DNA from: JAZBPO01 sp963691775
GTDB taxonomy: Bacteria > Pseudomonadota > Gammaproteobacteria > Pseudomonadales > Azotimanducaceae
Length of the DNA stretch: 64,000 bases
Assembly: GCA_963691775.1 (NCBI GenBank)
Contig: OY829369.1
Location: 4,030,001 to 4,094,000, forward strand
Direction: 5' to 3'
The notes beneath the pieces are model-generated. The model saw nothing but the letters and a program-made list of their open reading frames with translations. It was not told the DNA's origin and made no database searches. Shown piece by piece: positions 1 through 8,748 of this stretch. Each line of letters opens with the position of its first letter. Positions within the stretch are counted from its first letter, which is position 1. The translations under genes and the position numbers were made by a program.

Positions 1-688
1 CGACGAGCTGGGCCTGCATCATGCCGCCGTAGCCATTGGGGTCGAGCTGGCTCATGCCGCTTCCGGCGTACACCGCGATTTCGTCAGGCGCCACCGCGTT
101 GCGCATGAGGTCCCAGGGCAGGCCGGTGGACCCAAGGGCGTCGGATGCTCCGTACACAGCAAGCGCGAGGCCACGGGGATGGCTGCGGGACTGGTACAGG
201 CGTTCAGGCGCGAAGCCGCTTGGTAACTGGCCGGCCGACTGCACGCGCGAGCGCCGTGTCGTCGGGAGATACAGGTCGATTTCCGGCGGCGCCTCAATGA
301 GGACGTTGTCGGCGTCGCCTGGAATCTCGCTCACGCGCCATCCCGCGGGGAGCGTGTCCGGCAAGCTCTTGCGGCGCGTGCGAAAGCGGTGGGCCGCTCC
401 GTCGAGGCTCTGCATCTGCAGATTGCGGTTGGCGGGAATTGCGTCCGCGTCGAACAGATTACCTTCGAGTTTACGCACCAGCGTGCCGTCAACGATCTGC
501 GCGCGCAGGGCCTCGTCCGGATCTTCGCCGGGCGTGATCAGGCCCATCATGGAACCGAGGGCACGCCATGTGGGCGCAGCATCAGCTTCGGACAGCGCAT
601 CGATGACCATGCGTCGATAGGCATGATGCGCTGACAGGCGGCCGGCGGGGTTCACGCCGCCAAGGCCGACGATTACGGGTAGCCGCAA
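1..688 (-). CDS. fabY: Beta-ketoacyl-ACP synthase FabY, N-terminal part (cut by window edge)
   Basis: About 229 N-terminal residues are visible and the 3' end lies outside the window. The opening MRLPVIVGLGGVNPAGR, the SAGQLPSGF and SRSHPRGL segments and the final SGMSQLDPNGYGG stretch match what I recall of Pseudomonas FabY. That enzyme condenses acetyl-CoA with malonyl-ACP to start fatty-acid synthesis in the cytosol. The active-site Cys and His residues lie beyond the edge, so catalysis cannot be checked. The TTG start at 688 is preferred because GGAGAG (695-700) precedes it and the protein then begins as the family does. The reading frame stays open further upstream with a possible GTG at 730. 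It lies 97 nt downstream of the thiolase on the same strand and could share its transcript. Confidence 0.82.
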   Translation of the reverse strand, partial: MRLPVIVGLGGVNPAGRLSAHHAYRRMVIDALSEADAAPTWRALGSMMGLITPGEDPDEALRAQIVDGTLVRKLEGNLFDADAIPANRNLQMQSLDGAAHRFRTRRKSLPDTLPAGWRVSEIPGDADNVLIEAPPEIDLYLPTTRRSRVQSAGQLPSGFAPERLYQSRSHPRGLALAVYGASDALGSTGLPWDLMRNAVAPDEIAVYAGSGMSQLDPNGYGGMMQAQLV

Positions 689-694
689 GGTGAT

Positions 695-700
695 CTCTCC
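695..700 (-). promoter_or_regulatory. Ribosome binding site supporting the fabY TTG start
   Basis: GGAGAG on the minus strand lies six bases before the TTG at 688. No comparable motif precedes the in-frame GTG at 730. This decides the start in favour of the rare TTG codon, which also gives the family-typical N terminus. Confidence 0.6.
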
Positions 701-785
701 ATCACGTAGCGGTGTTTCGGGGATGCGCACGAGTGTAATCGCCCGACGCGTCCCGGCGCCACAACGCGCCGGAACATCCCACCCC

Positions 786-1970
786 TCAGATGCTCCGCTC
801 GATGGCCACGGCCGTAGCTTCTCCGCCACCGATGCACAGGGCGGCGATGCCGCGCTTCCCGCCACGTGCTTCGAGCGCGTGCAATAGCGTAACGATGATC
901 CGGGCACCCGATGCACCGATGGGATGTCCGAGCGCGCAGGCGCCTCCGTTTACGTTCACTTTCTCCGGGTCGAGTCCCAGCGTGCGAGTCGCAAGCATCG
1001 TGACCATTGCAAAGGCCTCGTTGATCTCGAACAGATCGACCTCCTCCTTTGCCCATCCGGTTCTATCAAGGAGCTTTTCGATGGCGCCGATGGGCGCGAG
1101 CGTGAAGGTCTCCGGTGCCTGAGAGTGGGTCGCGTGGGCCACGATACGAGCGCGAATCGGGAGCGTGTCGCGCGCGGCGACGTCGGCCCGCGTCAGAACC
1201 AGCGCGGCGGCGCCATCTGAGATGGAGCTCGAGTTGGCGGCCGTCACTGTGCCATTGGCCTTGAAGGCCGGCCGCAGCTTGGGGATTTTCGTCGGATCTG
1301 CGTTGGCGGGCTGCTCGTCGGCGCTGACTTCCGTTTCACCCTTGCGCGTCCTGACTATGATCGGTGTGAGCTCGGCGTCGAATGCGCCGTTCTGCTGGGC
1401 GCGGCGCGCGCGTTCTAGTGAGGTGGTCGCAAACTGGTCCATTTCCGCGCGGGTGATCTGATGCGCGTCGGCGGTGTCCTGGGCGAAGGTGCCCATTGCT
1501 CGTCCGGTGTCGGCGTCTTCGAGACCATCGGTGAACATGGAGTCGAGCATCTCGCCGTGACCCATGCGCTGACCAGCGCGCGCCCCGGCGAGCAGATAGG
1601 GCGCATTCGTCATGCTCTCCATGCCGCCGGCGACCATGACGTTGTTCGTGCCTGCGCGAATGGCGTCCGCTGCGATCATGGCGGCCTTCATGCCGGATCC
1701 GCATACCTTGTTGATGGTCACGGCGCCGGTGGCGTCGGGCAAACCGGCCTTCCGCATGGCCTGGCGTGCGGGCGCCTGGCGCAAACCGGCGGGCAGTACG
1801 CAGCCCATGACGACTTCATCCACCTGCTCGGTTGGAACGCCTGCTCTGCGCAGAGCCTCGGCGATTGCGGTCGCGCCAAGCTCGGTGCTGGCTACGGGCG
1901 AGAGTGCTCCCTGGAAGCCGCCCATCGGCGTCCGTGCGGCGCCGACGATTACCACGTCGTTGTCGTTCAC
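786..1970 (-). CDS. Acetyl-CoA acetyltransferase (thiolase family)
   Basis: This 394-residue protein is full length for a biosynthetic or degradative thiolase. It carries the acyl-enzyme cysteine C90 (NKVCGSGMKA), the NEAFA loop, GGACALGHPIGASGAR with H349, and the second catalytic cysteine C379 in CIGGGE. It should catalyse acetyl-CoA + acyl-CoA exchange (thiolysis or Claisen condensation) in the cytosol. Translation starts at GTG with AGGAGG about six bases upstream. It is divergent from the MaoC-like gene at 2212 and upstream of fabY. Whether it works in beta-oxidation, acetoacetyl-CoA formation or PHB synthesis cannot be told from sequence. Confidence 0.93.
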   Translation of the reverse strand: MNDNDVVIVGAARTPMGGFQGALSPVASTELGATAIAEALRRAGVPTEQVDEVVMGCVLPAGLRQAPARQAMRKAGLPDATGAVTINKVCGSGMKAAMIAADAIRAGTNNVMVAGGMESMTNAPYLLAGARAGQRMGHGEMLDSMFTDGLEDADTGRAMGTFAQDTADAHQITRAEMDQFATTSLERARRAQQNGAFDAELTPIIVRTRKGETEVSADEQPANADPTKIPKLRPAFKANGTVTAANSSSISDGAAALVLTRADVAARDTLPIRARIVAHATHSQAPETFTLAPIGAIEKLLDRTGWAKEEVDLFEINEAFAMVTMLATRTLGLDPEKVNVNGGACALGHPIGASGARIIVTLLHALEARGGKRGIAALCIGGGEATAVAIERSI

Positions 1971-2211
1971 CCGTTCCTCCTGGGTCGTGTTGCGCTTTGC
2001 GTAAGCGATTTGTCGTAGGTGCAGAAGATCGATGCTAGCAGAGCGCCGCAGTCGCGGATCGGCCGTTCAGCCTCGGCGCTTGCCGCGGTACAGACGCGTG
2101 GCCGCTGCAAAGTCAGGCTGGATCGACCTCGCTTTGCGTTGCAGTACACTCGCGACCCGATCGGCACGTGATCGAATACCACCAAACAAACAGACAAGAG
2201 AGGAGGGCGCT

Positions 2212-2694
2212 ATGGCGACCGCAGCGGAAAACGCGATCGAGATCTTCCAGGGCCAGATCGGGACGCCTGACGGCGCAGGGGACTGGATTCAGGTGGAGCA
2301 GGACCGCATCAACCTGTTTGCTGACGCGACGCTCGACCATCAGTTCATTCACATTGATCCCGAAAAGTCCGCGCAGCTTTCGCCGTACAAGGTCACGATT
2401 GCGCACGGCTTCCTGACCCTGTCTCTTCTGCCGCACCTGACCGCAAGCATTCCGCCGCAGAGCGCCGCGGTGTACGAGGGCATGGTCATGGGCGTGAACT
2501 ATGGGCTGGACAAGGTGCGCTTCCCGAATCCCGTGAAAGTGGATTCTAAAGTTCGCGCCCACCGGGAGCTGATGGAAGCTACGCTCGTGAACCCGAACAC
2601 GATCCAGGTGAAGAACAAGGTAACGATCGAGATTGAGGGGGAGGAGAAGCCGGCCTGCGTCGCAGAGTTCCTGACCCGCATGATCTATGGCTGA
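2212..2694 (+). CDS. MaoC-like (R)-specific enoyl-CoA hydratase family protein
   Basis: A 160-residue single hot-dog domain. The segment DATLDHQFIHIDPEKSAQ corresponds to the hydratase-2 motif with its catalytic Asp and His, followed by IAHGFLTLSLLP, typical of NodN/MaoC proteins. These act as trans-enoyl-CoA hydratases or dehydratases on CoA thioesters. The ATG at 2212 is preceded by AGAGGAGGG; the frame is open upstream to 2032 but without a comparable ribosome binding site. The gene is divergent from the thiolase, with a 241-bp shared upstream region, which fits a role in acyl-CoA metabolism. Substrate chain length is unknown. Confidence 0.85.
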   Translation: MATAAENAIEIFQGQIGTPDGAGDWIQVEQDRINLFADATLDHQFIHIDPEKSAQLSPYKVTIAHGFLTLSLLPHLTASIPPQSAAVYEGMVMGVNYGLDKVRFPNPVKVDSKVRAHRELMEATLVNPNTIQVKNKVTIEIEGEEKPACVAEFLTRMIYG

Positions 2695-2703
2695 ACCTCG
2701 ATA

Positions 2704-2774
2704 GCACCCCGGCTGACGGCAGCGATTTGCGTTGGGTCGGGTTACCGGGGTGCGGCACGCCTGTAGCCGTGCCG
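2704..2774. terminator. Two stacked inverted repeats between convergent genes
   Basis: GCACCCCGG (2704-2712) pairs with CCGGGGTGC (2745-2753), and CGGCACG (2753-2759) pairs with CGTGCCG (2768-2774). They lie in the 127-bp gap between the convergent maoC-like gene and moaB, where a bidirectional terminator is expected. Neither has a clear T-tract, so intrinsic termination is only likely. Confidence 0.4.
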
Positions 2775-2821
2775 GCCTTGGGCGCCGTGATCTCGATCTG
2801 AGACGCCGTCAGAGCGCGTCT

Positions 2822-3340
2822 TTACGCCTCCAGGAAGCGGTCAATCAGCTCGACGAAGTTGCAGGGTCGGTGACGGACGTCGAGCTGCGCGATCAGAATG
2901 CGGTCCCAAGCGGTTCGGCAGGCGCCGCTGGATCCGGGCATCGAGAAGATCAGGGTGCCGTTCGCTAAGCCTGCGATGGCGCGCGACTGGATGGTGGACG
3001 TTCCGATTTCGTCGTAGCTGAGCTGCCGGAAGAGTTCACCAAAGCCGTCGATGGTCTTGTCGAACAGGGGCGCAAGCGCCTCTGGTGTCGTGTCGCGGCC
3101 GGTGAAGCCTGTACCGCCGGTGGTGAGCACGGCCTCCACGCGCGGGTTTGCGATCCAGGCCGACACCCGGGCGCGCAGGCGATAGCGATCATCCGGCTCT
3201 ATGGCGCGATCGGCCAGATGGTGCCCGGCCGCTACGAGGCGTTCGATGAGCAAAGCGCCCGATGTGTCGTCCGCCTCCGTTCGCGTGTCCGAAACCGTGA
3301 GCACAGCGATATTCAAAGGGCGGAAGTCGGTATCGGTCAT
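2822..3340 (-). CDS. moaB: Molybdenum cofactor biosynthesis protein B (MoaB/Mog fold)
   Basis: A 172-residue protein with the MoCF-binding fold. It has an N-terminal IAVLTVSDTR strand, the GGTGFTGRDTTPEAL molybdopterin-binding loop and PGSSGACRTAWDRIL near the C terminus, as in E. coli MoaB. The family adenylylates or binds molybdopterin during Mo/W cofactor synthesis. The start at 3340 has GGGAA upstream. No other moa gene is nearby, so it stands alone between acyl-CoA genes. MogA is the alternative, but the length and C terminus favour MoaB. Confidence 0.9.
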   Translation of the reverse strand: MTDTDFRPLNIAVLTVSDTRTEADDTSGALLIERLVAAGHHLADRAIEPDDRYRLRARVSAWIANPRVEAVLTTGGTGFTGRDTTPEALAPLFDKTIDGFGELFRQLSYDEIGTSTIQSRAIAGLANGTLIFSMPGSSGACRTAWDRILIAQLDVRHRPCNFVELIDRFLEA

Positions 3341-3603
3341 CAGCAGGTTCCCGGTGATGGCAATGGCGTTTGTCCGCCATTGTCTGAAGCGTCTTTGGCG
3401 GCTGTCCAGGTTTGTGTGGGGTCAGGTGGTGGACGAAACCTTGCCAGAAATCGAGGTGTCAGCCTGTCTGCACTGAATTGAAGCAGTTTGGGTCGTCCGG
3501 TAACTTTGGGTTACGAGCAATCTACATCCTGTGCGCGTTCGCGAGCTGGCACTTGTCTTCCAAGTGAACCAACACCCGATGCGCGGCCTCGAAGGGACTT
3601 CGG

Positions 3604-6600
3604 ATGACCACGACGCACGACGAAGGCGACCGCCTTTTTCTGATTGCCGAGAAGCTCGCCAAGGACTTCTCGCTGTTTTCCGAGCGCGAGACAGACGCCA
3701 TCGAGGACCACGTCGAGGGTCTTCTCTCCACTGCGGCGATCGACTCGACTTTGAAGACGCTTCGCAACCTCGATATCGACAGCTACATCGAGCGATGCGT
3801 TGCGCCGGCAGAAGCGCCGGGCCGCATGGGCGCGAAAGCGCTCATCAGTCAGCTCGGCCGCGCGCCCACGGAAGTCGAACATGACGGTCCCTTCTACAGC
3901 GCGCTCGTGCTCATGGATTTCCCTCGCGAGGACGGCAGCGTTGAACAGCGGCAGGTCGGCTTCATCGCGCAGGAACGCGGGTTGGCAAGCGGCCAATGGA
4001 TGCCGCGCCATCACCGGGCTGCTGCTCGGCGCCTCGAGGACTGGTCGAAGCGCCAGTTCCCCGTCGTATCGTTCATGGATACGGTTGGCGCGGATTCCGG
4101 GGCCGATGCCAACGCGGACAACCAGGCGCACGCCATTTCCCTGCTCATTGCAGAAATGTGCAACGCAGACATCCCGACCCTCGGCATCATACTTGGCCTC
4201 GGGTATTCGGGCGGTGCCATTCCCCTCGCAGCATCGAACCTGATCCTTTCGGTTCGCGATGGCGTTTTCAACACGATCAATCCGAAGGGCCTTGCGAACA
4301 TTGCTCGCAAGTACAACCTCTCCTGGCAGGAGTGCGCGAAGCAGGTCGGCGTGTCGGCCTATGAGCTCTACGAGCAGGGCAACATCGACGGAATCATCGA
4401 CTACGTTCCGGGCGAGGACGAGAAGCTGGACAATCTGACGGCGTCGATCGTCACCGGCATTCAAAACGTCGAGAACTCGATCGCTCGCTTCGTCGCCGAC
4501 AACGAATACATCTCAGACCACTATCGGCGCGCCGTCGTGCGTTATCTCGACCCGGCGCCCAAGCTCGTGCCCCCGGAGGCGAGCTCATCGCTCTCCATGA
4601 CGCGATCCGTCACAGAGTTCACGAATCTGTTTGGAGTGGCGTATCGCTATCTTCGCTATCTCGGCGTTCGAAAACGCATCCGCGCGACGAGCACAGCGCA
4701 GTATGGCCGCCTCGCGGATGCCGAGATTCCGCGTGGCGAGCTGTCTGCGCGCATAGAACGGGAGCGGCGCCGCGCTTTCCTGTCCTGGCTCCAGGATCCG
4801 GAGAAGCTGATCTACGACGATGGGCTCGCAAAGGCGTGGAAGAACTACACGGAAAAGAAGCAGGCGGTTCACGACGAGCGCGGCAAGATCGCGACGCTGT
4901 TCTTCGGCGAGCCCAAGAAGAATTATGAAGACGCACGGGCGGCACTGCTGCTTGCCGTGTGCAGCTACCTCTACAACCGCTGGAAGACGGGCGCAGCCGG
5001 AAACTTCTCCGCGCTCGTCGATCATCTTCGCTCGCCGGACGCCACGCGACAGCTGCTGCGCGTTACCGACATCCAGGATCCGCGCGCTTTCGCGCTGCGC
5101 TTGAAGGACGATCAGGGCGCGCTTGCCACCTATCTGCGCGACTGCATGTCGCATGATGGGCGCAAGCTTCTGTCCAAGAAGGCGCTGGAGGAACAGGCGG
5201 AAGGCGCTCTGCGCAATGCGCTTGCCTCTGAGCTGAATCTTATTCTCAGCGCTCGAAACATGCTCGGTGATGGGCGCGTGGATGCATCCCTGCTGCCCAG
5301 CGCCCTGCAGGCTGACGCCTCGGCTACGAGCGCAGCAGGAGCCGCCGAGACGGTCCGTATTGGGCGTGCGCTCCTCGCCGCAGAGTTCCCTCAGTACGTG
5401 AGGGCAAGCGGCACCCGTAGTGAGTTGCTCGGCATCTCGGAGATCACCGTTGTCGATGTTCTGCTCATGGATGAATTGCGTGAGGACTTCCAGCGGGAGT
5501 GCCTCGACGTCATGGTCTTCGACGCGCTCTATGACCAGGTAATCTCCGGCCTCGATGCGGTTGCGGCCGAAGCAAACAAGAACCGTGCGCTTTCCGAAGA
5601 AGCCATGGGCCGTATGCTCGACGACGTGCTGGGGCGCACGGCGCGCGCGCTGCCGCTCGACCAGCTTGGCCTCGGCGACGAAGACGACCCTGCCGTTCAA
5701 GCGGCGCGTCTGAAGGGCCGCTTCTTCGACTGGCTCGAGCATCTGCGGGCACATGGTTCACCTGATGCTTTCCTCAAATCCGTTGAGGAATGGAAAAAGG
5801 CGGGTTTTCCGCACATCTCTGATGCGCTTCTTGTTGTGGTGACCGTCCTATTCGAGCGCTTGATCCCATCTTTCATGGGCGCTGAACGACTGTCCAAGAA
5901 GTACGACGGCCGGATCAATCCGCGCAATATTGGACGGCGGAAAGACTTCTGGAATCGATTGACGATCGCGTACCACGATCTGCAGATTCAGAACGTGCTC
6001 AGTGCCGAGAAGGCAAAGAAGAACACTGGTGTTGAAGCCTTCATCGACGAATTCTTCGAATCCTTCGATCCACTCTATGCCGATCTTCTGTCGTCCGATC
6101 CGGTGCAGTTCCCTGGCTTTCGGGTCTCCATCGAGCAAGCGATCGAGCGAGGTCAGACGCCATCGGGCATCGTTGCCGGTATCGGCGAGTTCAAGACCGA
6201 CCAGGGGAGCTTCCGCTGCGGCACCATGATTTCGAACGTCGCTTTCCAGGCTGGCGCGTTCGATATGGCGAGTGCAGAGAAGTTCTGCCACTTGCTGGTC
6301 GAGTGCGCGCAGCAGCGTCTGCCGGTCATCTGCTTCATTTCCTCGGGGGGGATGCAAACAAAGGAGGGCGCGGGTGCCCTCTTTTCCATGGCGGCCGTGA
6401 ACGACCGCATCACGCGTTTCGTTCGTGATCTCGATCTACCGGTGATTATTTTCGGCTTCGGTGACTGCACAGGCGGCGCACAGGCGAGCTTCGTGACGCA
6501 TCCGCTCGTCCAGACCTACTATCTGTCCGGCACGAACATGCCCTTTGCGGGCCAGATCGTGACGCCCTCGAATCTGCCGTGCCGCTCCACCCTCTCGAAC

Positions 6601-8574
6601 TACCTTTCGCAGACGCCGGGATCCATGCAGGGGCTTGTTCGGCATCCGTTCCAGGAGGGTCTCGATGATGCGCTGCGCACCATCGATCCGGACATTCCGG
6701 TGCCGCGCGAATCCGTGCGTGAAGTGGTTCAACGCATCATGGCCGGGGTCATCGCCGGCGAAGCGCCCGAGGTGCCGGCCGCCGCCGTTCCCGTTTCGCC
6801 GGAGAGCCTCATCCGGCCGGTGAAGCGCACGCTCATTCATGCGCGTGGCTGTACTGCAACCAAGCTCGTACGCATCGCCCAGCGCCAGGGTATTGGCGTG
6901 GTCCTGGTGCAGTCTGATCCGGACATGGAATCGGTCGCGGCTGACATGCTTGGTCCGAATGACCGGCTGGTCTGCATTGGCGGGAACACGTCGGACGAGA
7001 GCTATCTCAACGGCCTTTCGGTCGTGCGCGTCGCCGAACTCGAGGGTGTCGACTCCCTGCATCCTGGCATTGGCTTCCTGTCCGAATCGGCGCAGTTCGC
7101 GAAGCTCTGTCGTTCTCACGGCATCAACTTCATCGGCCCGCCGGTGGACTCGATGGAAACCATGGGCAACAAGTCGAATGCGATCAGCACATCGCGTTCC
7201 CTGGGGGTTCCGGTCGTGCCGGGGAGCTACGGCATCCTCACCAACGTCGCCAACGCGGCGGAGGTGGCTGAGCGGATCGGCTATCCGGTTCTCATCAAGG
7301 CCGTGCACGGCGGCGGCGGCAAGGGCATCCAGCTCGTCGAGCGCGCGGAGGAGTTCGACGACCTTTTCCGCCAGGTTCAGGCAGAAGCGCGTGCCGCGTT
7401 CGGCAACGGTGACGTCTATCTCGAAAAATTTGTCACCTCGCTGCGCCACATCGAAGCGCAGCTGTTGCGTGACACCCACGGCAATACCTTCGTGCTCGGC
7501 ATCCGCGATTGCTCGGTGCAGCGCAACAAGCAGAAGGTCGTGGAGGAGAGCGGGTCCACGGCGCTGCCAGCCCATCTTGAGGCGCAGGTGCTCGATTGCA
7601 CGAAGGCGATCGCGAATGAGGTCGGCTACGTTGGCGCGGGTACGGTCGAGTTCATCTACGACCTTGCCAACGAAGCCGTCTACTTCATGGAAATGAATAC
7701 GCGCCTGCAGGTTGAGCACCCGGTCACGGAGTACACCTCGGGCGTCGATATCGTGGCGCAACAGTTTCGGATCGCGTCCGGCGAATCGATCGCCGACCTT
7801 GCAGTGAAGGATGAAGGCTACTCGATCGAGGTTCGCGTCACCGCGGAAGACACCGTACTCGCCGGCGGTAAGCTGACGTTCCGACCGGATCCTGGCCGGA
7901 TCACGCGCTGGGACGCCCCTGCTATGGACGGTATCGACGTCATCGCCGCGTATGGTGAGGACAAGACGATCTCGCCCTTCTACGACTCGATGATTGCGCA
8001 GGTCGTTGCCTACGGCAGCGACCGCGATGATGCGGCGGACAAGCTCATCGCCTATCTCGGTGAGCTTCGGATCGAAGGCATCTGCACGAATATCCCGCTG
8101 CTCAAGCGGATCCTTGCTGATGACGTATTCCGCTCGGGCGACTACGACACGAGCTACATCGAACACTTCTTCGATCGTGTTGATGTCGATGCACTCATGG
8201 CCGAGATCAAGGCCGCATCGGGCAAGGGCGACGGCGTCGTCGACGCAGATGCGCTGCGGATCGAAGGCAGCGACGAACTTAAGGTGCTCTCACCATCGAC
8301 GGGTATTTTCTATCTGACCCCGTCGCCGTCTGAGCCGGAATACGTGTCTGCGGGTGACGTGGTGAACACAAAGCAGACGCTCTGCCAGATCGAGGCGATG
8401 AAGCTGTTCACGCCGCTCACCCTCGCGGCCTTCAACGGCCCAGGTGCCGAGGTCTATCCGAACAGCGCGAACTACGAGATCACGCGGATCAACATTGCAA
8501 CCGGCCAGCAGGTCAACGCAGGCGATCTGCTCTTCGTGGTGAAGCCCCGTTCCGCACTCGAGTCCGTCGCCTGA
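3604..8574 (+). CDS. Single-chain biotin-dependent acyl-CoA carboxylase (CT-CT-BC-BCCP)
   Basis: A 1656-residue protein with four recognisable parts. Residues about 80-300 are a crotonase-like carboxyltransferase half resembling AccA (PVVSFMDTVGAD near 154, GYSGGA at 200-205). Residues 320-800 are a helical region I cannot assign. Residues about 820-1050 are a second, AccD-like half (VICFISSGGMQTKEGAG near 908). Residues 1074-1530 are a biotin carboxylase with GGGGKGI (1237), RDCSVQRNKQKVVEE and EMNTRLQVEHPVTE. The C terminus is a biotinyl domain with EAMK and predicted biotin-Lys K1600. No AccD zinc ribbon is seen. It should carboxylate an acyl-CoA using ATP and bicarbonate; the substrate is unknown. 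It is monocistronic, ending in a hairpin at 8584. Confidence 0.85.
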   Translation: MTTTHDEGDRLFLIAEKLAKDFSLFSERETDAIEDHVEGLLSTAAIDSTLKTLRNLDIDSYIERCVAPAEAPGRMGAKALISQLGRAPTEVEHDGPFYSALVLMDFPREDGSVEQRQVGFIAQERGLASGQWMPRHHRAAARRLEDWSKRQFPVVSFMDTVGADSGADANADNQAHAISLLIAEMCNADIPTLGIILGLGYSGGAIPLAASNLILSVRDGVFNTINPKGLANIARKYNLSWQECAKQVGVSAYELYEQGNIDGIIDYVPGEDEKLDNLTASIVTGIQNVENSIARFVADNEYISDHYRRAVVRYLDPAPKLVPPEASSSLSMTRSVTEFTNLFGVAYRYLRYLGVRKRIRATSTAQYGRLADAEIPRGELSARIERERRRAFLSWLQDPEKLIYDDGLAKAWKNYTEKKQAVHDERGKIATLFFGEPKKNYEDARAALLLAVCSYLYNRWKTGAAGNFSALVDHLRSPDATRQLLRVTDIQDPRAFALRLKDDQGALATYLRDCMSHDGRKLLSKKALEEQAEGALRNALASELNLILSARNMLGDGRVDASLLPSALQADASATSAAGAAETVRIGRALLAAEFPQYVRASGTRSELLGISEITVVDVLLMDELREDFQRECLDVMVFDALYDQVISGLDAVAAEANKNRALSEEAMGRMLDDVLGRTARALPLDQLGLGDEDDPAVQAARLKGRFFDWLEHLRAHGSPDAFLKSVEEWKKAGFPHISDALLVVVTVLFERLIPSFMGAERLSKKYDGRINPRNIGRRKDFWNRLTIAYHDLQIQNVLSAEKAKKNTGVEAFIDEFFESFDPLYADLLSSDPVQFPGFRVSIEQAIERGQTPSGIVAGIGEFKTDQGSFRCGTMISNVAFQAGAFDMASAEKFCHLLVECAQQRLPVICFISSGGMQTKEGAGALFSMAAVNDRITRFVRDLDLPVIIFGFGDCTGGAQASFVTHPLVQTYYLSGTNMPFAGQIVTPSNLPCRSTLSNYLSQTPGSMQGLVRHPFQEGLDDALRTIDPDIPVPRESVREVVQRIMAGVIAGEAPEVPAAAVPVSPESLIRPVKRTLIHARGCTATKLVRIAQRQGIGVVLVQSDPDMESVAADMLGPNDRLVCIGGNTSDESYLNGLSVVRVAELEGVDSLHPGIGFLSESAQFAKLCRSHGINFIGPPVDSMETMGNKSNAISTSRSLGVPVVPGSYGILTNVANAAEVAERIGYPVLIKAVHGGGGKGIQLVERAEEFDDLFRQVQAEARAAFGNGDVYLEKFVTSLRHIEAQLLRDTHGNTFVLGIRDCSVQRNKQKVVEESGSTALPAHLEAQVLDCTKAIANEVGYVGAGTVEFIYDLANEAVYFMEMNTRLQVEHPVTEYTSGVDIVAQQFRIASGESIADLAVKDEGYSIEVRVTAEDTVLAGGKLTFRPDPGRITRWDAPAMDGIDVIAAYGEDKTISPFYDSMIAQVVAYGSDRDDAADKLIAYLGELRIEGICTNIPLLKRILADDVFRSGDYDTSYIEHFFDRVDVDALMAEIKAASGKGDGVVDADALRIEGSDELKVLSPSTGIFYLTPSPSEPEYVSAGDVVNTKQTLCQIEAMKLFTPLTLAAFNGPGAEVYPNSANYEITRINIATGQQVNAGDLLFVVKPRSALESVA

Positions 8575-8583
8575 CGGGCGCTG

Positions 8584-8620
8584 CAGGCCGAGCGGGCGCG
8601 CCCGCCTCGCGCTCGGCCTG
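8584..8620 (+). terminator. Inverted repeat after the carboxylase gene
   Basis: CAGGCCGAGCG (8584-8594) pairs perfectly with CGCTCGGCCTG (8610-8620) across a 15-nt loop, ten bases after the carboxylase stop. It is a likely transcription terminator or mRNA 3'-end stabiliser; no T-run follows. Confidence 0.5.
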
Positions 8621-8649
8621 CCCTGACCGCGCAAAACCTGAGCTACGCA

Positions 8650-8693
8650 CCCGAAACCTGAACATGGGGTCTGACCCCATATTCAGCTTCGGG
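8650..8693. repeat. REP-like palindrome, copy 1 (GGGGTCTGACCCC core)
   Basis: The left arm (8650-8671), a central T at 8672 and the right arm (8673-8693) form a long imperfect hairpin centred on GGGGTC-T-GACCCC. The flanks read CCTGAACAT and ATATTCAG inside CCCGAA...TTCGGG. It lies between the ends of two convergent genes, a usual place for REP/BIME-type extragenic palindromes. Confidence 0.65.
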
Positions 8694-8709
8694 CTGTTCG
8701 TCGGGGGTC

Positions 8710-8740
8710 CCTGAACAAGGGGTCTGACCCCATGTTCAGG
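8710..8740. repeat. REP-like palindrome, copy 2 (GGGGTCTGACCCC core)
   Basis: CCTGAACAAGGGGTC (8710-8724), a central T (8725) and GACCCCATGTTCAGG (8726-8740) form a 15-bp hairpin with one mismatch. Its centre is 53 bp from that of copy 1, and TTCGGG follows as in copy 1. The two copies look like a tandem REP doublet. Confidence 0.65.
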
Positions 8741-8748
8741 TTCGGGCG

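Noticed and set aside
6436..8166. Long open frame (576 codons) on the minus strand inside the carboxylase gene
   Set aside because: Antisense shadow of a GC-rich gene; Arg/Asp/Ala-rich translation with no family resemblance, while the plus-strand frame has clear biotin carboxylase motifs.
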